From assembly GCA_029027265.1 (NCBI GenBank), contig CP093061.1, positions 1,426,001-1,490,000 on the forward strand: a stretch of DNA of 64,000 nucleotides. Direction: 5' to 3'. Shown here in pieces: positions 8,837 through 17,429 of this stretch (the stretch's first letter is position 1; each line of letters begins with the position of its first letter). Source of the stretch: Sulfurospirillum_A sp029027265. GTDB lineage: Bacteria > Campylobacterota > Campylobacteria > Campylobacterales > Sulfurospirillaceae. The position numbers were made by a program, and so were the translations under genes. The notes under the pieces are model-generated. The model was not told where the DNA came from, did no database searches, and saw nothing but the letters and a program-made list of their open reading frames with translations.

Positions 8837-9385
8837 ATGATATATAGATTAATAAAAAACTTTTTAAAATATGTTTTTACTCCATTACTTGTTATTGCTT
8901 TTATTTGGGTTGGTTATTTTATAATTTTTGCCAATTTTCATAAAGTAGATGATGATATATTTCGTTCAGCTCAATTGAGATCTGTTAATATGCCCTATTA
9001 CATAAAAAAATATGATATAAAATCAATTTTAAATCTAAGAGGTGATACAGATAAACCGTGGCACAAAAAGGAACTTGAGATAGTGGATGAGTATGGTATA
9101 TCCCATTATGACTATGGGATAGGTGATAGAGAAGTGAGAACCTTAAAAGAGATGAAAGATATAGTAAAGCTTATTAAAGAAGCACCAAAACCACTTTTGA
9201 TTCACTGTAAAGCTGGTGCAGATAGAACAGGGCTTGCCGTTGCGTTGTACCTATATGAGGTGAAAAAAGATGAGAATGCTGAGGATAAGGCCTTTTCTCT
9301 TTTATATGGTCATTTTCCTTGGTTAGGCTCAAAAACTGTGGCAATGGACAGAAGTTTCGAGATTTATAAAAAGGATACTCAATAG
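8837..9385 (+). CDS. Membrane-anchored tyrosine/dual-specificity phosphatase-like protein
   Basis: The 182-residue protein has one N-terminal transmembrane segment (about residues 13-33) and a periplasm- or cytoplasm-facing cysteine-phosphatase domain. The active-site P-loop is HCKAGADRTG (residues about 124-133), matching HCxxGxxR, and an upstream FRSAQLRS segment is typical of the bacterial dual-specificity phosphatase subgroup found near lipid-modifying genes. The substrate is unknown; location between dgkA and a second phosphoethanolamine transferase suggests lipid phosphate or envelope work, which is inference. The gene starts 9 bases after dgkA and is followed by the next gene after one base. 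Confidence 0.82.
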   Translation: MIYRLIKNFLKYVFTPLLVIAFIWVGYFIIFANFHKVDDDIFRSAQLRSVNMPYYIKKYDIKSILNLRGDTDKPWHKKELEIVDEYGISHYDYGIGDREVRTLKEMKDIVKLIKEAPKPLLIHCKAGADRTGLAVALYLYEVKKDENAEDKAFSLLYGHFPWLGSKTVAMDRSFEIYKKDTQ

Positions 9386-9386
9386 T

Positions 9387-10937
9387 ATGAATTTTTTAAA
9401 AAAAGAGATGAGCATAGTAAGATTTATTTTTATTGTAACTATTTTTAATATGTTGATATATCATATACCTTTTTACTCATATGCAGTATCAGATTTTGAC
9501 GCTTACTCTCTAAGTGGTGTTTTGACTTTAGCCTCTTTGACAATATCACTTTTTGTTGTTATGGTTTTTGTGCTTTTTCTGGTTTCTATTGTTTCAGTTA
9601 AAGTTGTCAAATATTTTACATTAATTATGGTGCTAGGAAATTCTATAGCACTATATTTTATGAATACTTATAGCGTCATTTTAGACAGGACTATGATGGG
9701 AAATGTTTTTAACACAAATATTGGAGAGGCTATGAGCTATTATGACCCCAAAATATTTGTCTATTTCCTATTTTTTGGGATAATTCCTGCATTTTTTATA
9801 TCAAAAATTAAAATCATAAATTCAAAAAGGTTGTACTCTTTGTACTATGCATTTGGAATTCTTTTTGTTGGTTTATTTTTTCTATATTTAAATTCTACGA
9901 CATGGTTATGGCTTGATAAAAGATCAAAAGTTATGGGTGGTTTATCTATGCCTTGGTCGTATATGATAAATCCTATAAGGTATAAGCTAAAACTTCTAAA
10001 AAAATCTAAAAAGCAGATTTTACTTCCTGCTGCAAAATTGGCAAATGACGATAAAATTGTAGTAGTACTTGTGATTGGAGAGGCAGCTAGAAAGGTGAAT
10101 TTTTCTCTGTATGGTTATAAAAATAAGACAAATCCACTTCTTGAAAAACAGCCAGTTATTGTATTAAAAAACTCAACTTCAGCCGCGACATATACAACAG
10201 CTTCTATAAGTAGTATGCTTTCCTTTGATGCTTCAACTTCAAGTTCATATGAGCCATTACCTAGCTATTTACAGCGATATGGTGTAGATGTTATATGGAG
10301 AGCTAAAAATTGGGGAGCACCCCCTTTGAAAGTTGGGCTATATCAAAAAGGAAGTGATATAGATTGTAAGGGTGAAAAATGTAATTATGATGAGGTTTTA
10401 TTGGAAGGTTTATCAGAACTCATTAAAAATTCAAAAAGTAGTAAAATTTTTATTGTATTACATACTTCTGGAAGTCATGGACCCACTTACTATAAAAAAT
10501 ACCCAAAAAAGTTTGAAATTTTTAAACCAGTATGCAAATCTGTTGATTTAAAACAATGTACTAACCAAGAATTAATAAATGCTTATGATAATACTATCGT
10601 ATATACAGATTATTTTTTAGATAAGACTATAAAAATACTTCAAAAAACAAAAGAGATACCATCCCTTATGATCTATGCATCAGACCATGGAGAGTCATTA
10701 GGAGAGTATGGGCTGTATCTACATGGTGCACCTTATTCTATTGCCCCTGATGTTCAAAAAGAAATACCATTTATACTGTGGCAATCAAAGAGTTTTCTTG
10801 CTAAAAAAGAATTTAATAAACCTTATGTAAAAGAGCAGAGTGCCTATGGTCATGAAAATATTTTTCATACTATAATGGGTGCTTTTGATATGCAAAGTAC
10901 TGTTTATAATAATAAATTGGATATTTTAAATCAATAA
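9387..10937 (+). CDS. Second EptA-family phosphoethanolamine transferase, cysteine-poor active site
   Basis: A 516-residue paralogue of the transferase at 6897-8471 with the same design: five N-terminal membrane segments and a sulfatase-fold domain. GEAARKVNFSLYGY, LHTSGSHGPTYYKKYP and SDHGESLGEYGLYLHG retain the expected metal ligands. At the catalytic threonine the segment reads AATYTTASISSMLS; aligned to its paralogue (CGTSTAHSVPCMFS) the Thr is kept but both flanking cysteines are lost, while later cysteine pairs (DCKGEKC, VCKSVDLKQC) remain. It may act on a different acceptor (another lipid A phosphate, core sugar or flagellar protein). Its end converges on truA, overlapping by 7 bases. 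Confidence 0.86.
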   Translation: MNFLKKEMSIVRFIFIVTIFNMLIYHIPFYSYAVSDFDAYSLSGVLTLASLTISLFVVMVFVLFLVSIVSVKVVKYFTLIMVLGNSIALYFMNTYSVILDRTMMGNVFNTNIGEAMSYYDPKIFVYFLFFGIIPAFFISKIKIINSKRLYSLYYAFGILFVGLFFLYLNSTTWLWLDKRSKVMGGLSMPWSYMINPIRYKLKLLKKSKKQILLPAAKLANDDKIVVVLVIGEAARKVNFSLYGYKNKTNPLLEKQPVIVLKNSTSAATYTTASISSMLSFDASTSSSYEPLPSYLQRYGVDVIWRAKNWGAPPLKVGLYQKGSDIDCKGEKCNYDEVLLEGLSELIKNSKSSKIFIVLHTSGSHGPTYYKKYPKKFEIFKPVCKSVDLKQCTNQELINAYDNTIVYTDYFLDKTIKILQKTKEIPSLMIYASDHGESLGEYGLYLHGAPYSIAPDVQKEIPFILWQSKSFLAKKEFNKPYVKEQSAYGHENIFHTIMGAFDMQSTVYNNKLDILNQ

Positions 10938-11662
10938 TATATTTTCGATAAATAGAGTCCATTTGCAGGAATAACACCTGTTGAATATTTTTTAGTATTA
11001 TTTAATTGTTCTTTTAGTCCTTTACATGTAAGCTTTTCATTCGTAACTTCAAGAGCAAAATTACACATCATTCTTACTTGACTTCTTAAAAAAGAGTTAC
11101 CCAAAAAGTAGATAATAGTCATGCCATTGTGAGTGTATGCTCCTGCTTTGAAAATCTCTCTGACATTTGAATTTGTATCGCTTCCTTGTTTTTTGAAGTT
11201 TTTAAAGTCGTGAGTTCCTATGAAGTTTTTTAGAACTTTATCAAGTTTTGGTATCTCTATACTCTTTACATGTAGAGCATAATCAGATAAAAAAGGTTGA
11301 TACTCTCCACCATAAATAGCATATCTATAGAGTCGTTTTTTTGCACTAAATCTAGCATGAAAATCTTTACAGACAGACTCTATATTTTTTATATATATAT
11401 TGGGAGCTATCATACGATTTAGTTCTTCTTTTAGCCTTACTAAGTCACTCCAAAACTCTGGAATTTCGCAGTGAAGAACTTGAGCTGTTGCATGAACTCC
11501 AGTGTCTGTTCTACCACTGCCAATGAGAGTTGTGTTAATGTTTAGATTTTTTAGTGCTTTTATTATTACTCCAGCTACTGTAGTAACTTTTTGTCCGTTA
11601 TTTTGAATTTGAAAGCCATTAAATTTACTTCCATCGTAGCTTATTGTGATTTTTATACGCAT
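10931..11662 (-). CDS. truA: tRNA pseudouridine(38-40) synthase
   Basis: Isomerises uridines 38-40 in the anticodon stem-loop of tRNAs. I start the gene at 11662 (MRIKITISYDGSKFNG), because the family begins exactly there; the longer open frame up to 11743 lies inside the upstream gene. Motifs: YDGSKFNGFQ and the catalytic-aspartate block GSGRTDTGVHA near residue 50, then KKRLYRYAIYGG and FLRSQVRMM. The product has 243 residues, normal for TruA. The start codon overlaps the preceding stop by one base (TAATG), a strong sign of coupling in a minus-strand operon. Confidence 0.95.
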   Translation of the reverse strand: MRIKITISYDGSKFNGFQIQNNGQKVTTVAGVIIKALKNLNINTTLIGSGRTDTGVHATAQVLHCEIPEFWSDLVRLKEELNRMIAPNIYIKNIESVCKDFHARFSAKKRLYRYAIYGGEYQPFLSDYALHVKSIEIPKLDKVLKNFIGTHDFKNFKKQGSDTNSNVREIFKAGAYTHNGMTIIYFLGNSFLRSQVRMMCNFALEVTNEKLTCKGLKEQLNNTKKYSTGVIPANGLYLSKIYY

Positions 11663-12687
11663 TAATATCTCAAAAGTATCTTTTTTCTGTAAAAAACATA
11701 TGATCCAATGATAGCAGCAAAAAATACAAATGCAACTGCCCAAAGATGTGCATATTGGACTAAAATTATTCCTGGTACGAGGTATCCAAGTATAACTGCA
11801 ACCATTGAAGGATATATACCACCTCTTTCGTATCTGTAAGTCACTATTCCAATACTAACACCAAACAGAACTGTTGCTACAGGAAATAGAGCAATAATTA
11901 AGAAAAATGATAAATCATAAGCTCTTTTATCATCTTTAAGGGCAAGTTTCCAGTAGGTAATTATGTCTTTTACACTACTTACACTATCTTTTGGTTCACT
12001 TTTTAAATACATCTCTTTGAAATTGACTTGTTCGATTTTTTCAGATGAGATTTCAAATGCTTTTCCATTGGCTAGTTTTAGTTTTAATATGCCATTGTCA
12101 TTATTTATGTCGGCACTTTGAGCAGTAATGATTTTTTCTGAATTTTTAGCAGTCTCTTCTTGGTACATAACAATACCACTATAACTATCTTTTTTGTCAC
12201 TTTTGTCTATATAAACTAACCAATCAGAAAATTTTTGTCCAAATTCTGTTGCTTTTATGTTGAACTTTGCTTCTGCTCTTTTATAGTCCAAAAAGTTTGC
12301 ATTTAACTGTTTTGCTGTTGGAATTAGTACAAGTATATTGACTATTAGTAAAAGTGATAATATTGAAGAGACTATTATAAAAAGTCTTGCTATTTTTTGT
12401 GGCATATAACCAAGTGTAAAAAGTACTATTGTTTCGTTTTCTTTTGAGAGGTTAAATAAAGATATGCTAAGAGCAATAAAGAAAGTTATAGGTAGGGTAT
12501 AAATGAGTATATTTGGTAAAAGGTAGATATAAAGCAATCCTAACTCGTAAAAACTGATTTTAATTACAGCTGTGATGCTCGCAATTTTTATAAAAAATAC
12601 AACCGAAGTTATAAAAAATAATGTAAAAAATAGAGATGCAAATAGTGAACTAAAATGTTTTAGCAGATAGTGATTAACTCTACCCAT
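11662..12687 (-). CDS. LptF/LptG-family permease (YjgP/YjgQ)
   Basis: Membrane component of the LPS-export ABC system that extracts LPS from the inner membrane, working with LptB. The 341-residue protein shows the family pattern: three N-terminal membrane segments, a periplasmic beta-jellyroll-like region (about residues 125-235), and three C-terminal segments. The early PNILIYTLPITFFIAL stretch and the ENETIVLFTLGY loop are typical. I cannot firmly decide between LptF and LptG; the partner is not in this window. It overlaps the upstream prepilin peptidase gene by 8 bases and truA by 1. Confidence 0.88.
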   Translation of the reverse strand: MGRVNHYLLKHFSSLFASLFFTLFFITSVVFFIKIASITAVIKISFYELGLLYIYLLPNILIYTLPITFFIALSISLFNLSKENETIVLFTLGYMPQKIARLFIIVSSILSLLLIVNILVLIPTAKQLNANFLDYKRAEAKFNIKATEFGQKFSDWLVYIDKSDKKDSYSGIVMYQEETAKNSEKIITAQSADINNDNGILKLKLANGKAFEISSEKIEQVNFKEMYLKSEPKDSVSSVKDIITYWKLALKDDKRAYDLSFFLIIALFPVATVLFGVSIGIVTYRYERGGIYPSMVAVILGYLVPGIILVQYAHLWAVAFVFFAAIIGSYVFYRKKILLRY

Positions 12688-13426
12688 AAATCATCCTAAG
12701 CACAGTTGTAACTTGTGGTGAAAATACCCAAGTTATGTACAAACCAAGTGCCAAAAATGGTATAAAAGGCAATTCGTAACCTTTTTGTTTGACTATCATA
12801 AAAACAGGAAGTGCAATTAGCGCTGAAATATAGATAGCAGCAAGTCCAAGTTCCACTCCAACAGTAGCTCCTATAATACCAGCTATGATAATATCTGCTT
12901 CTCCCATTGCTTCTTTTTTTATAATCCAAGAGACAAAAATACGAAGAAGAGCAAAGCCACCAGCTAGTAGTAGAGCACCATTTAAAGAGATGAGAAAATC
13001 ATTTACAAAAAGAGCCACAAAAAGAGCAGGTATGCTTATGCAATCAGGAACAGCTTTGTATTTGAAATCTATAACGCTAAGTGCTAAAAGCATTGTAAAA
13101 AGTGTTGAGAGTATTAAAGCCTCAACTACAGAGTCACTTTGATATGCAGTAGAAATAAATATAAAAGTGGTTATTACTTCTATAATAGGGTACTGAATTG
13201 AAATTTTTTCTTTACAAAAGGCACATTTTCCACCAAGAAAAACCCATGAAAAAATAGGTATGTTATGATACCATTTTAGTGGGTGTTTACATGTAACGCA
13301 ATGAGATGCTGGTAGAGAAATGCTTTCGCCCTTTGGAACTCTTATGATGACTACATTTAAAAATGAGCCAACTGCAAGCCCTATAAAACCAAAGAAAATA
13401 ACCAATGCTAAAGTAGATGTAATCAT
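12680..13426 (-). CDS. pilD: Prepilin peptidase (type IV leader peptidase)
   Basis: Aspartic membrane protease that cleaves and usually N-methylates type IV prepilins and pseudopilins. The 248-residue protein has an N-terminal membrane segment, then a cytoplasmic zinc-binding domain with two CxxC pairs (CVTCKHP and CAFCKEK), then further membrane segments. Active-site aspartates are seen in VIDFKYKAVPD and MGEADIIIAG; the second deviates from the usual GxGD to GEAD, keeping the Asp. No pilin genes are nearby. It overlaps uppS by 4 bases and the Lpt permease by 8. Confidence 0.92.
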   Translation of the reverse strand: MITSTLALVIFFGFIGLAVGSFLNVVIIRVPKGESISLPASHCVTCKHPLKWYHNIPIFSWVFLGGKCAFCKEKISIQYPIIEVITTFIFISTAYQSDSVVEALILSTLFTMLLALSVIDFKYKAVPDCISIPALFVALFVNDFLISLNGALLLAGGFALLRIFVSWIIKKEAMGEADIIIAGIIGATVGVELGLAAIYISALIALPVFMIVKQKGYELPFIPFLALGLYITWVFSPQVTTVLRMIYG

Positions 13427-14103
13427 AATGCTCCAAATCTTCTAGATGTTGTTCTGTATTTTGATAGTATGGTTTCTAACTCTCCACTACTAAAATCTGG
13501 CCACAAAGTACTTGTAAAAAAAAGTTCTGCGTAAGCACTTTGCCAAAGTAAAAAGTTTGAAAGCCTTTGGTCCCCGCCTGTACGTATAAGCAAATCAACA
13601 TCTGGAAAACTAGAAGTATCTAAAAGTTTATTTATATCTTTTTCTTCTATTTTTACACCTTTTTTGATAGCTTGATTTACTGCTCTTACTATCTCATCAC
13701 GTGAACCATAGTTGATAGCCAATACTTGAGTCATACCAGTACAATTTGATGTTTCACTCTTTACATGTAAAATTGTTTTTTGTAAAGATTTTGAAAACTT
13801 ACTTATGTCACCTATAACATCAAAACATATATTGTTCTCTATCAGTGTTTTTAACTCTTTTTTCAAAAATCTACTTAAAAGTTTCATTAAAAATTCTATT
13901 TCAGTTTTTGGTCGTTTCCAGTTTTCTGTACTAAATGCATATAGCGTTAGATACCTAACACCAATTTTAGCACAATATTCTGTAATAACACGTACATTTT
14001 TAGCACCTTGTTCGTGCCCAGTTGAGCGACGTTTGCCTTGACGCTCTGCCCAACGACCATTGCCATCCATTATAATTGCTAAGTGATTTAAATCATTTAC
14101 CAA
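13423..14103 (-). CDS. uppS: Undecaprenyl pyrophosphate synthase (cis-prenyltransferase)
   Basis: Condenses isopentenyl diphosphate units onto farnesyl diphosphate to make the C55 lipid carrier for peptidoglycan and LPS sugars. The 226-residue product has the N-terminal motif IMDGNGRWAERQG (catalytic Asp in MDGN), TLYAFSTENWKRP near residue 55, and the C-terminal substrate motif LIRTGGDQRLSNFLLWQSAYAEL. Start and length fit the family. It lies between the unknown gene and pilD in a tightly packed minus-strand run. Confidence 0.96.
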   Translation of the reverse strand: MVNDLNHLAIIMDGNGRWAERQGKRRSTGHEQGAKNVRVITEYCAKIGVRYLTLYAFSTENWKRPKTEIEFLMKLLSRFLKKELKTLIENNICFDVIGDISKFSKSLQKTILHVKSETSNCTGMTQVLAINYGSRDEIVRAVNQAIKKGVKIEEKDINKLLDTSSFPDVDLLIRTGGDQRLSNFLLWQSAYAELFFTSTLWPDFSSGELETILSKYRTTSRRFGAL

Positions 14104-14105
14104 GT

Positions 14106-14816
14106 TTAACCTTTCAAATCTAGTATTAATTTATCTGAGTTATATAAAGGTTCTATCGGTTTTAAAATACTTATATTAGTTGCTATATTTGATTTTTTCA
14201 AAAAGTAATATGTTTGCTCATATAGTACATCCAAGTTAAAAACACCTTTACTAATATAACTATGCATTGGTCCTAAGTTTTCAAATGCACAATAAAACTC
14301 CATATACGAAGAATTTAGTTTTATCTGAAGTAGAGTTGTTTTTCCATTATGTTTTAGTGGCAGATGTATGATATTCTCTTTTAGTGCAAGAAGCATATCA
14401 CTAAAAATTATAAATTTGTCTTTTTTTATATCATCTTTTTCTAGGTTTTCTATAAGCCACTCTTTAAAAGTACTTAAGGGTGATTGAACTAGCGATATTT
14501 GAGCTAAAAATTCACTTAATTCTATATCTAAAAAACCACTATCACTTTGTAAAAAATTAGGTTTTTTACAAAGGTTAGATATAGTTATAATCCCAGCTTT
14601 ACCCTCTCCAAAACTTCCCCAGTATTTTGCTCCACGTTCCAACTTTTTTTGAGATTTTGTAGTGAACTCTTTTGTGCCTAGAAGAAGTTTATATCTATTC
14701 ATACTAAGAGTTTTTATAACCTCTATATTAATTGGCAATGAGCCATTAAATCTCATCGAGCTTTTAGTATTTACATTTGCATCAATTTTTGAAAGTTTAG
14801 AGATATTGTTCATCAT
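14106..14816 (-). CDS. Conserved-looking protein of unknown function
   Basis: A 236-residue soluble protein with no signal peptide or membrane segment. I recognise no catalytic motif. It has a basic N-terminal half (around residues 40-70: repeated Lys, a KLERGAKYWGSFGEG stretch) and an alternating hydrophobic C-terminal half that could form beta-sheet. It sits exactly between coaBC and uppS, with a 4-base overlap upstream (the coaBC stop overlaps its start) and 2 bases downstream, so it is translated as part of the operon. Flagellar hook-length (FliK-like) or other assignment would be speculation. Confidence 0.75.
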   Translation of the reverse strand: MMNNISKLSKIDANVNTKSSMRFNGSLPINIEVIKTLSMNRYKLLLGTKEFTTKSQKKLERGAKYWGSFGEGKAGIITISNLCKKPNFLQSDSGFLDIELSEFLAQISLVQSPLSTFKEWLIENLEKDDIKKDKFIIFSDMLLALKENIIHLPLKHNGKTTLLQIKLNSSYMEFYCAFENLGPMHSYISKGVFNLDVLYEQTYYFLKKSNIATNISILKPIEPLYNSDKLILDLKG

Positions 14817-15985
14817 AACTTTTTTGACAACTCCACAATTTTTTGTGCAATCTCTATTTTAGACGAGAGAGCTAGTTTTATTTCACCCTGTTTTGTTATA
14901 AAAGTAATTTCATTTTCAGAACTTCCAAAATTATTTTTGGTATCAAGTATATTTAAACATACTGCATCAAGTGATTTTTTTTCTAACATATCTTTTGCAC
15001 TGTTTAAAGCTGTAGTTTTATCCATCTCAGCTTTAAAACCTATTGTCTTAATACCTTTTTTTTCAAGTTCTAGAAGTATATCTTCATTTTTTACTAACTC
15101 TAGTGACCAACTTTTCACAAGTTCATCTTTTTTGAGTTTTCCACTCTTTGCGTGTTTTGGAATAAAGTCGCTTATCGCAGCACACATAACAAGATAACAT
15201 CCTTTACATGTAGAACTCTTTATAGCCTTTTTAAACTCATTTGAACTCTCTACATGTAGAGTCTCTACATGTAAAGACTTTTGTGAGCTAATAAGAGTAA
15301 CATCAGCACCTGCAAGGAAATATGCATATGCCAAAGCATCTGCTTGTTTTCCGCTAGAGAAGTTTGTTAGGCATCTTACATCATCTATTTTCTCAATGCT
15401 TCCACCACCAGTAACTATAACTTTTTTTTCACTCCAAAACTTATCTTTGAGAAGTTCACGTGCTGTTATGTCAAATATCTTTTGAGGTTCAGCAAGTGCT
15501 CCTGTTCCCTCATCCAAGCAAGCTAATAGCTTATTTTGTGGCTCACAAGTTATAAAACCTAAGCTTTCAAGTTTTTTAAGACTCTGTTTTGTAATTGGGT
15601 TTAGTATCATATTTGTATTTGCTGAAGGTGCTATGATGATTTGTTTATTAAAAGCTAGTATGGTTTGGGTTAGAAGATTGTCTGCAATGCCATTTGCTAG
15701 TTTATTTATGCTATTTGCCGTAATTGGGGCAATAACAAAAACATCTGCCCATTTGCCAATATGAATGTGGTTCAAATCATTTGCCCAGCTTTCAGTCTGT
15801 ACATGTAAGACTTCATGTTGGCTAATAGCTTCAAAGGTAAGAGGGGTGATAAAACGTTTTGCCTCTTCACTCATGATAACTCTTACGCTAGCTCCTGCTT
15901 TTACATACAGGCGAATAATCTCTAGTGTTTTGTATATGGCTATACTGCCAGTTACACCTATGAGAATATTTTTGTTTTTAAGCAT
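14813..15985 (-). CDS. coaBC: Bifunctional phosphopantothenoylcysteine decarboxylase/phosphopantothenate-cysteine ligase
   Basis: Two successive steps of coenzyme A synthesis. The N-terminal flavoprotein half (about residues 1-180) starts IGVTGSIAIYK, has the active-site His region NDLNHIHIGKWAD and a cysteine in the lid (LLACLDEGTGALAEP). The usual PAMNxxM substrate motif appears as PSANTNM, retaining the Asn. The C-terminal ligase half begins VIVTGGGSIEKIDDVRCLTNFSSGK and contains the KLKK segment. At 390 residues the length is normal. The gene is unusually rich in TACATGTA: four copies, two of them only 15 bases apart (15251 and 15266). It overlaps glmU by 8 bases. Confidence 0.95.
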   Translation of the reverse strand: MLKNKNILIGVTGSIAIYKTLEIIRLYVKAGASVRVIMSEEAKRFITPLTFEAISQHEVLHVQTESWANDLNHIHIGKWADVFVIAPITANSINKLANGIADNLLTQTILAFNKQIIIAPSANTNMILNPITKQSLKKLESLGFITCEPQNKLLACLDEGTGALAEPQKIFDITARELLKDKFWSEKKVIVTGGGSIEKIDDVRCLTNFSSGKQADALAYAYFLAGADVTLISSQKSLHVETLHVESSNEFKKAIKSSTCKGCYLVMCAAISDFIPKHAKSGKLKKDELVKSWSLELVKNEDILLELEKKGIKTIGFKAEMDKTTALNSAKDMLEKKSLDAVCLNILDTKNNFGSSENEITFITKQGEIKLALSSKIEIAQKIVELSKKL

Positions 15986-17279
15986 TATTTTTTCCGAAGA
16001 ATTTGTAGAAAAAATTGTCCATTATTTTTAGTTTCGTTCTTGCTATTGCTAAGCTACCTTTTTTTACATTTTTTGTAACAGTTGTTCCACTTGCGATGAT
16101 GACATTGTCTTCAATAGTAATAGGAGCAACAAGTTGTGAATCACTTCCTATAAAAACATTTTTGCCTATAATTGTTTTGTACTTTGCTTTTCCATCGTAG
16201 TTACATGTAATAGTTCCACAGCCTATGTTTGTGCCTGTGTCTATTTCACTGTCTCCAAGGTAGCTTAGGTGTCCAGCTTTGACACCGTTAAGAGTTGATT
16301 TTTTTATTTCTACGAAGTTTCCAATTTTTGAGTTAATTAGAACTGATTCTGGTCTTATTCTTGCCATTGGTCCAACTTCAGAATTTTTTAGTATACTTTT
16401 TTCTACTACAGAGTTTGTTTTTACTATTGAATTTATGATTTTGGCACCTTTTATAAGCGATACACCACTTTCTAGTACAGACTCTCCTTCTATAACAACA
16501 TCACTTTCGATGTAGATAGTCTCAGGAAGTCTCATAGTAACTCCTGCTTCCATAAAACGTCTTTTGATTCTTCTTTGCATTATCTCTTCAGCTATGCTTA
16601 GGTGGTATTTTGAATTCACACCCATAAAAGTATTTTCATTAATTTCCACAGCTTTCACTTCAATATTTTGCTCATTTGCCATACTCACTAAGTCAGTTAT
16701 ATAGTACTCTTTTTGGCTATTATTGTTTGAAAGTTTTGGAAGATTTTGTTTTAGAAATTCTGTATCAAACAGATATACACCTGCGTTTACATCTTTTATT
16801 TTTAATTCATTTTGGTTTGCGTCTTTATGTTCTACTATTTTTGAAACTTTATGAGTCTCATCCATTATGACTCTTCCATAACCAGTTGGGTCACTACATG
16901 TAAAGCTACTCATAACTATTTTTGCATTTTCTTTAAAAAATGCTTTCATATCTACAGCTTCAAGAAGTGGCATATCACCATTGAGAACTAAAACTTTTTC
17001 ATACTTTGGAACTACACCCATAATAGCACCACCAGTCCCTGGAAAGTTGTTGTGGTCTTGTAAAACGTAAGTTATATTTTGAAAATGAACATTCATCTTT
17101 TTTTGTATTAAGTCTGCTTGATGGTGAAGAATAACGTGAATATCATCTGAGATAAGTTGAGCTTCTTTTATGATGTGATGAAGCATAGGAAATCCACTAA
17201 TTTCATGTAAAACTTTTGGTTTCTTTGATTTCATTCTTGTACCAAATCCAGCAGCCATGATAGCGATTGATGTATGCAT
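15978..17279 (-). CDS. glmU: Bifunctional GlmU (N-acetylglucosamine-1-phosphate uridyltransferase/glucosamine-1-phosphate acetyltransferase)
   Basis: Makes UDP-N-acetylglucosamine, the entry sugar for peptidoglycan and LPS. The N-terminal nucleotidyltransferase domain (residues 1-225) begins MAAGFGTRMKSKKPKVLH, the signature nucleotide-binding loop. The C-terminal part shows left-handed beta-helix hexapeptide repeats (I-G-x-x-x type, for example KIGNFVEIKKSTL and IGCGTITCNYDGKAKYKT) with the acetyltransferase active-site residues. 433 residues is typical for the phylum. It is the first gene of the minus-strand run; the 150-base gap upstream separates it from divergent motA and should hold both promoters. 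Confidence 0.96.
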   Translation of the reverse strand: MHTSIAIMAAGFGTRMKSKKPKVLHEISGFPMLHHIIKEAQLISDDIHVILHHQADLIQKKMNVHFQNITYVLQDHNNFPGTGGAIMGVVPKYEKVLVLNGDMPLLEAVDMKAFFKENAKIVMSSFTCSDPTGYGRVIMDETHKVSKIVEHKDANQNELKIKDVNAGVYLFDTEFLKQNLPKLSNNNSQKEYYITDLVSMANEQNIEVKAVEINENTFMGVNSKYHLSIAEEIMQRRIKRRFMEAGVTMRLPETIYIESDVVIEGESVLESGVSLIKGAKIINSIVKTNSVVEKSILKNSEVGPMARIRPESVLINSKIGNFVEIKKSTLNGVKAGHLSYLGDSEIDTGTNIGCGTITCNYDGKAKYKTIIGKNVFIGSDSQLVAPITIEDNVIIASGTTVTKNVKKGSLAIARTKLKIMDNFFYKFFGKNNA

Positions 17280-17429
17280 TGATAACTTTCCTCTAAATTG
17301 TTTATAGAAATAGTCGATATTTTAACTAAATAATGTTTTAATCGTTATAAAATAGCTCTTTTAACCATTTTTTAACATAAAAACAATTAAACTATATAAA
17401 ATTATAGTTTTTAAAAGGCAAGGACGCAC

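Noticed and set aside
11663..11743. N-terminal extension of TruA
   Set aside because: These 27 codons lie inside the Lpt permease gene, and TruA homology starts at MRIKI with a one-base stop/start overlap.
12696..12929. Frame within the prepilin peptidase gene on the same strand
   Set aside because: It is an out-of-frame reading of pilD; motifs and coupling belong to the pilD frame.
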